From the NCBI GenBank assembly GCA_000727475.1, contig KL647301.1, forward strand, positions 2,547,250-2,611,249: a DNA stretch of 64,000 nucleotides, read 5' to 3'. Shown piece after piece: positions 22,701-33,381 of this stretch. The translations under genes were made by a program, and so were the position numbers. This DNA is from Sarcocystis neurona (lineage: Eukaryota > Apicomplexa > Conoidasida > Eucoccidiorida > Sarcocystidae). How positions within the stretch are numbered: position 1 is the first letter of the stretch; each line of letters opens with the position of its first letter. The notes below the pieces were generated by a model. That model was not told the origin of the DNA. It made no database searches and worked only from the letters and a program-made list of their open reading frames with translations.

Positions 22701-23884
22701 TTCTGCACCGCTATCGACGCCATCACCGAATCCGATATCAGAAGGTAAGAAGCGCCAACGAGAGGGGGGACAACGCACCGGGAGGACGCGGCGCCACATT
22801 GGCAGCAGCGAGGGATGGCGGGAGACAGCGGGAGGCGAGGGCGGGACGGGGGAGACGCGTGGAAGGGATGCAGGGGGACACGCATGGAGACAGAGAAATG
22901 GCAGAGAGGGCCACACGCCGGGGAGAGGCGAAGCGGTGAAGACGCGCTACAGAAGGAAGCTTCACCCGAAGAGGGGACCAACAGGGCTCCGAGATCATCG
23001 GTCAACTTTTAGCTGTTCGACTGTTGTACATGTTTGTATGTGTACAAGTGCCTATATATATACATATATATTTCGACGTCTGCATGCGCTTTTTGCTTTG
23101 AGTCTCTCTGTGTCTATGTAAATAGGGTTGTATGTGTAGACCCAGTAAAGCAGGGGTACGTGTGTGTGGACGAGTGTGTAGCGATATAGGGCCGCTGTAT
23201 GCTTGCACACTGTTGAAGAGGGAGCAATAGCGTCCAGGGAGTCTCACTGACCAGCTGCCTGCTGTCCTTGCTCGCCGTGTTGTCTCCGTCGAGATGTGTG
23301 CCCCTCCGTGAAGAAAGAGATTCTCAGGCGGACGGGGGACACAGACGCCTGGGCACAGGCGTAGACGAAGAGAGACAGATATTTGCATTCCAAGAGAGCA
23401 AGTGAGAGAAAGGCATGTGTATACGTATTGTATGTGGTATGCGTGTGTACAGCTACGTATATATATGTACACATGTATGTACATATGTATATATATATAT
23501 ATACATATGGGAGAGAGAGAAGGTGTGTGTATGCGTCTTGTGTGTTGTATGCGTGTGTATACAACTGCATATACATATATATGTAGATATACATATAGAG
23601 AGAGAGGAGGTTTGTATACGTTTTGTGTGGTGTACGCGTGGGTGCAGATGTGTGTCTGTGTGATGTAGAGAAGCGTTTACAGACAGAGGTTTGTGCGTAG
23701 AGAGATGTATCCCATTTATTGATTTTGCTAATATGTCTGTCGAGGAATGAACTTTTGTGGACGCAGGGTGGCGAAGACAATGTTCAAGAAGCCGCCCACG
23801 GTTGTTGTCTACGGCGACACGTCGTCTGTGCCGCACTACGAAGAAATCCGGGCGGCGCTTCGCTCTGCAGGAGCGACCCCGTAG
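10357..23884 (+). CDS. mitochondrial processing peptidase alpha subunit (8 exons, complete)
   Basis: Alpha subunit of the matrix heterodimer that removes presequences from imported mitochondrial proteins (M16 family). Eight exons (10357-10764, 12478-12749, 15220-15413, 16753-16860, 19515-19702, 21530-21754, 22512-22744, 23767-23884) join without a frame break into 1746 nt, 581 aa plus TAG. The diagnostic glycine-rich loop [19 protein letters not shown] is in exon 6. The zinc site of the catalytic beta subunit (HxxEH) is degenerate: exon 2 reads THMIQNLAF, as expected for a non-catalytic alpha subunit. Exon 1 carries an Arg/Ala/Ser-rich N-terminus with a poly-Ser/Ala expansion, consistent with a targeting presequence and making the protein somewhat longer than usual (about 500-530 aa). 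The ATG at 10357 is the first in-frame Met before the basic N-terminus. The family call is very secure from the loop and overall collinearity; exon ends are inferred from GT/AG sites and phase. Confidence 0.95.
10765..12477 (+). other. MPP-alpha intron 1
   Basis: 1713 nt. Contains TA/TG microsatellites around 11040-11220 and 11720-12190, and a pyrimidine-rich unique stretch at about 11220-11710. Open frames here are shadows of low-complexity sequence. Confidence 0.85.
12478..12749 (+). CDS. MPP-alpha exon 2
   Basis: Acceptor gcgccag|GGAGAG, donor GGAAG|GTGAGG (phase 2). Encodes [20 protein letters not shown], then [20 protein letters not shown] and MIQNLAFAS. This aligns with the M16 N-terminal strand and the helix that in the beta subunit carries the zinc ligands. 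Confidence 0.9.
12750..15219 (+). other. MPP-alpha intron 2
   Basis: 2470 nt. Holds a purine-rich start (12750-12960), a TATG/TGTATG tract (about 13266-13430), three diverged copies of a module of about 82 bp (14150-14400) and a C/T-rich stretch leading into the acceptor (14990-15215). Confidence 0.85.
13266..13430. repeat. (TATG)n/(TGTATG)n microsatellite
   Basis: Long run of GTAT tetramers in MPP-alpha intron 2, interrupted by TGTG and GCATG variants. Confidence 0.9.
15220..15413 (+). CDS. MPP-alpha exon 3
   Basis: Acceptor aataacag|AGAGCA completes an Arg codon ([14 protein letters not shown]). Donor ACCACCG|GTTCGT, phase 1. Encodes [20 protein letters not shown] and [17 protein letters not shown], matching the region between the inverted zinc-site helix and the linker. 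Confidence 0.88.
15414..16752 (+). other. MPP-alpha intron 3
   Basis: 1339 nt, mostly TATATG/TGTATA microsatellite (15580-16160 and 16440-16720), with a unique island at about 16190-16430. Confidence 0.83.
16753..16860 (+). CDS. MPP-alpha exon 4 (followed by a GC donor)
   Basis: Acceptor tgctgcag|CGTGGC completes Ala ([18 protein letters not shown]). Encodes [15 protein letters not shown]. No GT donor keeps frame and family spacing here; TCACCAG|GCAAGC does, giving [12 protein letters not shown] with exon 5. The intron is therefore called as GC-AG. Confidence 0.87.
16861..19514 (+). other. MPP-alpha intron 4 (GC-AG)
   Basis: 2654 nt, begins gcaagc and ends tttgttag. A G/C-rich opening is followed by an exon-like unique island at about 17690-17985, then TG/TA microsatellite with three diverged copies of a module of about 200 bp (about 18960, 19170, 19360). 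Confidence 0.8.
19515..19702 (+). CDS. MPP-alpha exon 5
   Basis: Acceptor ttttttgttag|CGAACATGG, donor GAAACG|GTGCGT (phase 0). Encodes [19 protein letters not shown], then [10 protein letters not shown] and [12 protein letters not shown], the typical M16 segment YTGG...HI.(V/I)..E before the glycine-rich loop. Confidence 0.9.
19703..21529 (+). other. MPP-alpha intron 5
   Basis: 1827 nt. Contains TG/TA microsatellite, three copies of a module of about 80 bp (20819-21050) and a CTG-type triplet tract at 21405-21529 that forms the 3' splice-site tract. Confidence 0.85.
21405..21529. repeat. CTG-type triplet tract abutting the exon 6 acceptor
   Basis: Imperfect CTG/GTTG triplets running directly into GCGCAG at 21529. 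They supply the pyrimidine tract of the MPP-alpha intron 5 acceptor. Confidence 0.85.
21530..21754 (+). CDS. MPP-alpha exon 6 (glycine-rich loop)
   Basis: Acceptor ctgttgcgcag|CCCGGA at the end of a CTG-repeat tract; donor ACGAAG|GTACGT (phase 0). 75 codons containing [19 protein letters not shown] and [19 protein letters not shown]. The flexible loop is the presequence-binding hallmark of the alpha subunit. Confidence 0.95.
21755..22511 (+). other. MPP-alpha intron 6
   Basis: 757 nt. TA microsatellites (21890-22130) and a partial tandem duplication of a G/T-rich module at about 22275-22430; ends in a clear ctccttccttttgcag acceptor. Confidence 0.85.
22512..22744 (+). CDS. MPP-alpha exon 7
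   Basis: Acceptor cttttgcag|GCAGCA, donor AGAAG|GTAAGA (phase 2). Encodes [36 protein letters not shown] and ITESDIRR, collinear with the conserved LxRAKxxL...NLExRxxxxEDxGRQ region of MPP-alpha. Confidence 0.93.
22745..23766 (+). other. MPP-alpha intron 7
   Basis: 1022 nt. Purine-rich opening (22750-22950), then three diverged copies of a GAGAGA...TGTGTGTATG...GTATGCGTGTG module of about 100 bp at 23400-23650. Confidence 0.85.
23767..23884 (+). CDS. MPP-alpha exon 8 (C-terminus)
   Basis: Acceptor ggacgcag|GGTGGC completes Arg and gives [20 protein letters not shown], then a short tail ending AGATP and TAG at 23882-23884. It matches the terminal strand KPxVxxxGD of the family. Confidence 0.92.
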
Positions 23885-26800
23885 GCGCGTCTCATGAACG
23901 CGCGTGGAGCCGGCGGAGCAGCGCCAGCAGCAAAAGTAAGGAAGAGCAGGACTCAGATGCAGGAGGAGCAGGAGGAGAAAGGAGAGGGCGACTCGTCCGA
24001 AGCAGCAGGAAGAAGAAAGAGCAGCAGCAGCAGCAGTTGCAAACCAAGAAGGAAAGGAGCAGCAGCAGCTGCACCAATGACACCCGTGTGATTCTCGCCT
24101 GTAGTGGTGCCTGCGCTTCTCCTCTCTTTTGTTGCAGACGCAGCTCTGTGTGAGGCGTCGCCGTTACAGCTATGCCTCTTCGTATATACGTATATGTGTC
24201 TGTGGCTGTTCATAAAAATGATTACGTAGACGTATTCTTACGTAGTATGTGTAAAGGCGCACATGTGTACAGATGAGCGTATTACACCTGTGCGTGTGTG
24301 TAGACGTTTGTGCGGAAGGCCAGTAGTACAGGCCTCTATACGCCTGTTGGCCGCAGGCTTAGGCACATCCATTTGTTCAAATCCGTATACACAGGGACGA
24401 CGTGTATATCCCTCGGATCAACTGTTGCTGGCTTTTTTTTCGTCTGGCTGCATACATACCTACATATATGTGTACGTACAGACACTGTCCAAGTGTTGAA
24501 CGCCAGCAGGTTGTATATACGTGTAGCTGGATATACCCGCCTGCAGTACACATATGTGCCGAGGGAGTGGCACATGAGTTGGACGCATGCCTGTGGGGGA
24601 CACATACAGTTCGATAGCGACGCTTCGCCGAAGATGCCCTTTTCTTCTCCCTGCGTCTTTGTTCATCTATCCCCTTCTACACGTGTATGCGTGTGCATAC
24701 GTAGAAACTTCCAGGATTTCTATCGTACATGTATGTGCGTATACCTATCCATATATATATATATATATATATTTGTAAGTAACCACTCTCTAGTATTTCT
24801 GTATATATGCAAAAGGAGCTCCTGGACGCCGTGGTGCGTGCCGGCTGCGTAGCGAGATCCACAACGTCTTTCCTGTCGTTATCTTTGTGCGCGCACATAT
24901 ACGTGTCTGTTTACCACTACAACGACTGCTGCCGTCTCGAGTTTATCTGCCCCTGCGCGTATTTTGCTAGGTTTACAGCCAGAGCGCCCATAATATGCAT
25001 GCATACGTACTCGAGTGTACCTCCTGTTTCTTTGCTTCCGTATGTAGGCGAAGGTTGCAGTGTGTGTTGCATGCACCAACAGCGTGTCACTTCGAGAAGC
25101 ACACGTTTTTGTTCTCGCTGCTGGCTCCCCTTCGGTTCCCCGCGAGTATGCATTTTTTTTGAAGCGTAGTTCGGCCGTTTGACCAAGCCGCCGGTACGAC
25201 ATCGTAGGTCACCAGAGATGGCACACGGGAAGAGTAGAGTCAGCTATGTCTCACCGGGGCGCAGCGTCTTTTTATTCGAGCTTTTTTGTTGCTGATGCTG
25301 CCGCTGGAGCCGCAGACAGGAACGTCGCCTTCCCAGCACCAGCAGCAGCAAAGAAAACTCTGCCGTGGTGCTGTCACACTTCGGTGATGCATACGTGAAG
25401 AGGTCTGACTACCACACGCGTGCTGGAAGAGCAACACTAGCAGAAGAAGCAGTAGCAGCAATGTTCTGCGTCTGTTTCGCTTCCTGCTCCTAAAGAAGAG
25501 GTTCTTCCCACGCTGCAGCGGCCGCAGAACAGCACTACTGCTCTTTTTTTGCGGGCGTTGTTGCGACGTACTGCTTCCGCACACGTTGCAAGCAGCAATA
25601 GCAGCAGCCACCTGCCTGCGACTGCGTAACTACCTACGAGAAGCGATGCGGAGCCGGAGGCAGAACTCGCCGCAATAGCAGCAGGAACAGGAGAGTCCGC
25701 GTGCCGCCACTGCTGCCTGATTGCTGCCGCTAGAGAGACGATCTTCAGTTCATATACGCGCACCAGCGTACACTAGTAGCACAGGTGCCTGCGACTCCTT
25801 CGCTTGTTAGTGTAAGCGAGACACGACACCACTACCACATACGGCAGCAGGACCTACGCTGCAACGAAGCTGCTATATTGCTGCTGGAAATGCTGCTGTA
25901 TTCACGCAGCAGGCGAACAGATGAACGCACGTGCTGCTTCGCAGCTCTGCAGTGGCGAAGGCGGTTGCGCACCGCAGCAGCAGTACCACCCGTCTGCCCC
26001 TCGTCTTCGCACGTGCGCCAGCAAAACACTGCAGCTGTTTGTGTCACCTTCGGGCGCCTGCCAGGCAACCTTCACAGACTCCATGCTGCAGCAGCGGCCG
26101 GAGCAGCAGCGGCAACAACCTTCTCCCATCTGGTTTATGCACGAATATATATATATATATATATAAAGCAGCAGTGGCGACAGCCTTCCACATGAATATA
26201 TACATATATATATATATATGTATACGTAGGTATATATATGTATGTGATTTAAGCAGCCACATACACGAATACGTGTAGCGCACACGGGTTCTGCCCATGT
26301 GTGTCCCATCCGCAACTCCAGAGCTATTTCAATCCGTGGTCCTGCTGCTGATTCTTTTGCAATATCGAGGTCGTCACAGCAGCAGCACCACGCTTTCGCT
26401 GCTGTGGTGTTACCTTTAGTAGCAGCCGCAGCAGCAGAACCGTGCGCCTGCTTCTCTGCCAACAGGAATGCTGAAAAAGTATTCTCGCTTGCACTTTCTA
26501 TATGTGTACGTATGTATGATTCTGGAGCAGCAGCTGCCACCCTTCCGAGCGTCCCGGCAGTGGGCTGCATGACGGATACACGACAGTTCAACATCTTCCG
26601 TGTATTGCCGCAGCATCCGCAGCTGCTGCTCCTTGCAGGAACTCAGCGCCCTCGTAGCGACACAACCCGCAGCAATCTCAACATTGCTGTCTCACTTTGC
26701 AGCAGCAGCCGGTGCGCCCTATCACTTCTTCGTCTTAATAGCAGGAAACCTCGCAACACAGGTGTCACCGGCCTGCGTGTGTGCTCCCCCTCACGTTTGT

Positions 26801-27270
26801 ATATATTATATGCAGTAACATACACATACAAAAGGCGCAGAGACCGGGGAAATATGTGTGTGTGTGTATGTGTAACGTGCCGCACGCAGTCCGTCACACA
26901 ACTTGATGAGGAAGGTGCAGCTCGTTGCCCTGCACGCACTTCCTCGTACGTATACATATATATATATATGTATATACAAATATAGATATGAACAACTCGT
27001 GTACGTATACACATATATATACATATATTTATATATATGTGGGACATAGGAGAGAGAAGAGGGATTCACGAGGCATACACGTGACCACATTGTACAGAGC
27101 AACACCCGTCACAAGAAAAGTTTTGAAAGCATCTTCCGCAGTTACACGCATATGATATATATATATATATATACGTACATATAAATTGACATTAGACGTT
27201 GTGTACTACTGACGCGAAAGTTTTGGCATAACGAAAAAGGCTCACGACGGCGCGTCCCGTTCGGTAAGCG
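23885..27270. other. convergent intergenic region
   Basis: Lies between the stop of MPP-alpha (+) and the 3' end of the transferase (-). Contains CAG-rich blocks (23990-24070, 25270-26110, 26340-26720), TA microsatellites (24740-24780, 26140-26240, 26940-27040) and unique sequence. A minus frame at 26290-26594 (RVAAAAPESYIRTHIESASE) is protein-like, but the + strand is equally open; no gene is called. Confidence 0.5.
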
Positions 27271-28750
27271 ACAGCAGCAGAGCACGGGTTTGGCTGTTGT
27301 GCTGCTCTTGCTGCCTTGGCGCGGGTACACGCCGCAGCTGCTGCTCCTCCTGTCGTCCAGCGTGCTCTCACTGCTGCTATCACTGCTCCTTCTTCCACCG
27401 CGGTTACTGCTATCAATGGCCTACAGACTGCGGCTGCTGCTGCCCGTGGGGGTGCAGTCACTCCTGCTGTCGTTGCACGTGCAGCTGGTGCTGCTGACGC
27501 TACGGCAGAGGTTGCACCTGCGTGCATGCGTCACCTGCTCGCTCGTGCTGCTTCTGCTGTCGAACGGCAGTCTATCTGCGGGTGGCTGCAGCCACGTCTG
27601 CGTCGCTGCTGTCGTAGGCCTGCAGTCGTTGATGCTTGCGCTGCGGGTGCCTCTGCCGCTGCTGCTGTCGATCCTCGTCCTCCCCTATAGCCTTCCCCTG
27701 CTGCTGCGGCTGCTGATTCTGCTGCGCTTGCTGCTTCTGCTGCGGCTCCCGCTTCTGCTGCTGTATTTCCCGATGCTGCTTCTCCTGCGGCTGCTGCTGC
27801 TGCTCTGTCTCGCGCTGCTGCCGGAAGAGATCCACTATCGCGTCGCAGTTGACGCAGAAGCAGCCCCTCGCCTTCGCTGCGACTGCATCTCCTGGTTGCT
27901 GCAGCATTTCAACAGCACTTAGCCCGTAGGCGACTCGCTCTCTATTTTTCCCAACAGAAACGCGCACTCCAACCTTTTCTGCCAAGTTGATGTCTGGCTC
28001 CCCATGCGTGTCTTCGTCTTCGAAGAAAAATATTTCTCTCACGAGTCCGCTGCACGCTTCTCCTCCTCCACATCCCGGCCCTCCCCCCCCCCTGGGCTGT
28101 TGCTGAGACTGCTGCATCCTTCCTTTCCCCCGATGCTGCTGCCGCTTCCCTCTCCCAGGCAGCTGTTGTTGCTGTTCGTGAGCTTCTCCCAGTTGCTGCT
28201 GCTGCTTTTGGTGAAATCCTTCGTTTTTATGCCGCTGTCGCTGCTGCTCAGCCTCTTGCTCGTTCTTCCGCGGTTGTTGCTGTTCATTTTCTTCCTTGCG
28301 CTGTTGCTGCTGCTGCTGCTCCACCCGCTTGTGCTTCAGCCCTTGCGACTGCTGGAATTTCAGTCCTCCGTCAAACTGCTGCTTCTGCTGCTGCTGTTTC
28401 ACCGCTGGCTGCTGCGATGGCGTCTGCTGCGTTCTGTTCTCAGCCGCTTCACTGAGCTGCTGCTGTTGCTGATCCTCTGCCTCCTGCCGCTGCTGCTCGC
28501 CCTGTTGCTGCTCCGTCTCCTGCTGTTTCCCTTTCCGCCACAGACGCTGCTGCTGCTTCGGCGTCGCTTGCTCATGCTGCCACTCCTGCTGCCCTCCGTG
28601 TCCTTGCTGCTGCTGCGGCTTCCGGCTCTGCTGATGCTGCCGCTGCTCTTCTGGTGGACTTTCCTGAACCCGAACTACCGAAGCCCGTTGCTGCGGTTGC
28701 TGCAGCTGAGTCCCCTGCTGCTGCGGCTTCTTCCTGACGCTCTGTCTGCT
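27270..28750. repeat. long GCT/CAG triplet region
   Basis: Nearly continuous CTG/GCT triplets on the + strand. Most of it is the Gln-rich tail of the transferase on the minus strand; the part below 27572 is beyond that frame's stop. Confidence 0.85.
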
Positions 28751-28929
28751 GGTGTCGCTGCGGCTCCGCAGAAGGATCGCGCAGACTTCTTGCATGCAGA
28801 GCGCAGGAGCTGCAGGAGCACTATCTCTCGCATCTCTGAACCGACTGAGGAAGACGCAGCGCGGAAGAATCGCTGCTCCCATCTCGATTTTGTACTGCAA
28901 CTCCATACCTAAGTCCCACAAACGCACGC
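27572..28929 (-). CDS. transferase exon E (C-terminal block and Gln-rich tail)
   Basis: Acceptor atgcacgcag|GCGTGCG completes Gly and gives [20 protein letters not shown], then [16 protein letters not shown], the end of the catalytic fold. The frame stays open for about 415 further codons to TAG at 27572-27574. The tail is dominated by Gln with Glu, Arg and Lys, and is interrupted by one non-repetitive patch: [52 protein letters not shown] and [13 protein letters not shown]. The catalytic part is secure. The tail could contain further repeat introns or an alternative 3' end, since triplet repeats and Ala-rich frames continue to about 27270. Confidence 0.78.
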
Positions 28930-31900
28930 CTGCGTGCATGCAAACAGAACAGCGGGGACCCGGCAGGCACAGCAGCAGGGCGCATGCACGCACGCATGCA
29001 ATACAGACGCATCTAGCATCAGGGCATATGCGCGAGCGTGCAATGTACACGCCGCAGCAGCACGGCGCATGCGTGCATACATGCATGCAACATATACTCA
29101 CCAAAGCAGCAGGGCGCGTGCATGCACGGGTGCTATATAGACGCCCCACAGCATAAATAGAGATGGGCCACAGCAGCAGCGCGCACGCGTAGACGCCAAG
29201 GTGTGGGCCGCGGTGCTTCCGCGCAACGCTGGTAGAGCCCACCAGCAGGCTGTACGCATGCTCTACAAAAACCGGAAGTGACGCAGCAGCAGATTCTCCT
29301 GCATGCGGTCCACCACGTGGCCGCGACCCAGCAGCGTACAGAGCGCAGAGGAAAAGCAGCCTGCCGCGCGCACGACAAAGAAGGGGAAGGCAGGCAAAGC
29401 AGAGAACTGTATGCTCAAGATTGAGGCACGTGACGAACGGCGAAGCAGCCAGAGGCCGGCGTGTGTGCAGGGCCGCACTGCTGCAGCAGAAACTGCAGCA
29501 GCAGTTGCTCTTCCTGCCCCAATGCAGCGGCAGCAAGTGATTCATGCGCCACAAAAACTGCACAGGCGCACTGGACCAGCAAACTCGTACGTACACATGT
29601 ATGTAAGTAATTTATATGTGTATACATATATATATATGTAATTTACATGTGTATACACATACACATGTGTGGACTGCGGAGAGAAGCAGCGGGAATGCCG
29701 CCGCAGCAGAGCGCAGCCGCGCGAAAGACGTCCAAGCAGCAACGTGCATGCAGGCATGGAACAGGGGCGTAGCTGCACCACGCAGCACCAGCAGATGAGG
29801 TGGAAAAGAGCGGAGCAGCAGCCGCGGCTGGTTGCACGCAGAAAACGAATAGCTATGGCACTCGCGACGGAATGAAAATTAGCACATACACCAAGCGAAG
29901 GTTGACAGACAGAAATGCAGCGAGCGCTCCTGAATGCAAAAAAAAAGCACGTACACGAGGCACGAAGATAACAGCAGCCCGGTGCAAGCCGGCAGCCGCT
30001 CATCCCACAACAGCGACCGCAGCAGCAAAAGCGACCAACAGCAGCAGTAGCAGACGAGAGTAACAGCGGCAGCAACAGCAGAAAAAGAGAGCAACAGCAG
30101 CGGTGGCAGCTGCGGGAATGGCAAACCTAGGGGCAGCAGCAGGAGCGGTGATCCTCCAACAGCAGCAGCAGGCTGCGTCCGAGCAGCAGCTGCAGTTGCC
30201 GCAGCAGCAGCAATAGCACGCGTTGACCAACAGCAGCAGAGCGCGTGGCTGCACGAGTTGCGCACCGCGCCGTCAGCAGCAGCAGGCCGTGCGATACGTG
30301 CAACGCGGCCCGTCACACCGGCAGCCTACGAGCCCGCAGCGGCTCCGGCGTTGGGCCGGGGTATATCAGAGCGGCAGGAAAACGAGCAGCAGGAAAAAGA
30401 CAAGCAGCAGAAGAAAGACGAGCATGCAACGTCTTTGGCAAGCCGAGACGCTGGCGTGTTGACATGCGCAGTGGAACAACTGCGGCTGCTGTCTTCGTGC
30501 GCCACACGCCCTCGTGCGACACGGCTGCTGCCCGTGGCTACCTGCGGCTCCCCCCGTAGAACTTTGTTCCAGAAACATTTGAAAGACGCTATATGAATAC
30601 ATATGTACGTGTCTACACATCCACGTGGACATATGTATGTATACATATATATATATATGTGCACTTATAAATATTTACATCAATACATACATATGCCTGT
30701 ATATCTATACATATCCATATATATATATATACCCATACACAGGTCTATGAGTATGTATGTATGCATACGTATATATACATATCTACATGCATACACATAC
30801 ACGTTTACATACGTACACACATATATCTATATATCTATACGTATCTATCTATGTATATATACGTGTGCGCACACAAATGTGATTATATGTGTGTATCTAT
30901 GTAGATATACGTACCTATATGCATACCTATATACGTATGTAGACGCTCACATGTATATGTAAGTGCACATACATATACCTACAGATTTCTGCTTATATGT
31001 GTATATAAATTTACGCTTACACATTTGTGTGAGGAAATACATACATCTGTATATCTAGATATTGTATGCATAGACGCATACGCGTGAACACATATATGTA
31101 TATATGAAGCCACTGGCAGACGTCTACTGTATGTCTATCACTAGGGGGAGACACACGCACACGCACACATACCCCCATATATATACGTAGATAGGTGTAA
31201 ATGCGTTTATATGCATGTACATATTTAGACGCTTGTATCTACCGTGGCTGAGTACGCCCATATCAATGTAATATATATATACATATATATGTGCATATGT
31301 ACATATACATATATATATATACACATATATGTGCATAAGTACATATACATATATATATATACACGTACGTATACGTACATACATGTATACACTCAAATAT
31401 ATATATATATGTATATACACACACATATGCACTCGTATATAGATATATACATATATACACCATAAAAGAGAGAGAATGATGAGGACACACATACAGATAC
31501 GTATACGTACAAATATGTATAAACGCAGTGTGTGTGTATACACGCATTTGTATAGATATGCATTGAATCTTTTATATTTGCCGAAAAGGGAGAAGAAACA
31601 ATGAACACACAGACAAATATGTAGACACTAACATATGTATTTACATCTAATACGTATGCGCGTATTTATAGATAAATAAGTATTGAAAGCTAAACATATT
31701 TGTACGGTGGAATGGGATAAGGAGGACCTCTCGAAAAGAGCGAAATGTCATCCTTCACATGTCATCCTTCGCATGCGTCTCAAAGAGCCCCCACCGGCAG
31801 GGTACACAGGCAGCAGCAGGTATCTGCGTGGTCCAGCAGAAAGGGAAACTTCGACATGCATAGGAAGAGAAGCACTTCTACAGCTAGCCGTCTGCTGGCT

Positions 31901-33345
31901 CTGTGCGATTAGCTGGAAAGTCCGTGTGCGTCCAGCGCGAAGAACAGCACACCACTGCGCCGCAGTTAGCGAGGCAGCAGCAGGTGGATCAGCACACGCA
32001 GTCCTGCAGCGGAACCTACCGCATGCCTTAAGAAGAATTCCAAGCGCAGCTAGCTGCACGTTGCCTGCATGCGAGACTTTGCTAAAGCCCGTCAGAGAAG
32101 TGTAGGCGCTACCCATTGAAACGCCTATCTCCCCTGCACACAGCCGCAAGCGTCGACGCTTGGCGGACCAACCGCACCTGCTCGCTGCTGCTACTGGGGC
32201 AGCTGCTGTTGCTGGGGGAGCGGCCGCGGCAGTGTTTCGTGTTGCTGTTGCTGATTCGAAACTGTCTCTTGCTGCAGCTGTTCCTCCTTCTCTTGCGGAC
32301 GAGGATGCACTTGCTGCTGCTTCTTCTTCACCTCCTCTTGCGCCTGCTGCTGCTGCTGTCAATCCGCCTTCATCTGCTGCCACTGCGTTGCCTTCTGCGT
32401 CTGCTCCTGCAGTGCCTTCCGCTGCTGCTGGTGTGTCACCTGCTGCCGGCGCTGCTGCCTCCCCTGCTCCTGCTGCCGCCGCTGAGGTCGCAGCTTCACC
32501 TGCCGCCGCTGGAACAGCGACACTGTCCACAGAGGCCGTTGCTGTGGCTACTCCTCCTCCTCCTGGTGCTGCTGCTTCAGCCGGTGCTGCTGCTCCTCCT
32601 GATGCTGCTCCTCCTGATGCTGCTGCTCCTGCTGCCGCTGTTCCTCCTGGTGCCGCTGCGCCTCCTGGTGCCGCTGCTTCAGCCGGCGCTGTTGCTCCTC
32701 CTGGTGCTACTGCTCCTCCTCCTGCTGCTGCTCCTTCTAGTGCTGCTGCTCTGGACTCTGCTGTTCCTCCACCCATTGCTGCTCTGGCTTTCAGCGATCT
32801 TTCTGCAGCTGCTGCGGAAGCAGCTGCAGCTCCACCTGCTGTCCACCTGACAGCTCCCGGTCGATCCCTCGCCGTCTCTCGAGCCTCTAAGCCGCTACAT
32901 GCGGCGTCTTTGCTATCGCACGCATCCCCTCCGCCGCTGCATGCAAAGACGCGTTTTGAGCATGCTGAGTCTCTCCCAGTACATGCAGCAGGGCAGCAGG
33001 GGGCACTGCATACACCGGCATCTTCCTCTTCTAGAACTTGCCAGATTTCAACAGAAAGCACGCGAACGTTTGTTGCTCGTCGAAGGCAGCGGAGAACAGC
33101 GTGAGAAATCTGAAAGTCTTCTCCCTGCCGTGCAGCTCTGCTGCGCTCCTGGTGCTGCTTCTCCGCGTCCTCCTCCGCCTGCCGCTGTCCCTGGCGCTCC
33201 TGCGGCTCCTCCTGCTGCTGCTCCTGCCGCTCTTGCTCCTGCTTGTCTTGCTGCTGCTGCTTTTTTTTCTCTTTCATCTGTTTATACAGGAAAAGGCTTC
33301 GCAGCGCCTGCGAGGGACCAGCACAAAAGTACAAAAACAACCGTT

Positions 33346-33381
<36 letters not shown>

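Larger units (their letters stand above)
28930..32019 (-). other. transferase intron D2-E
   Basis: 3090 nt. Contains degenerate GCATGC-rich repeats next to exon E (28930-29180), CAG-rich blocks (29190-30260), an antisense open frame (30049-30596) and more than 1 kb of TA/CATA microsatellite (30600-31690). Confidence 0.75.

Noticed and set aside
27290..27922. Poly-Leu + strand open frame, and similar Leu/Cys-rich frames at 28004-28912 and 32116-32850
   Set aside because: These are antisense shadows of CAG-type triplets that encode Gln or Ala on the transferase strand; they have no non-repetitive protein-like sequence.
32160..33104. Ala/Pro-rich + strand frame of 314 codons
   Set aside because: It lies opposite transferase exon D1 and the repeat intron; the minus strand carries conserved Aat blocks on both sides.
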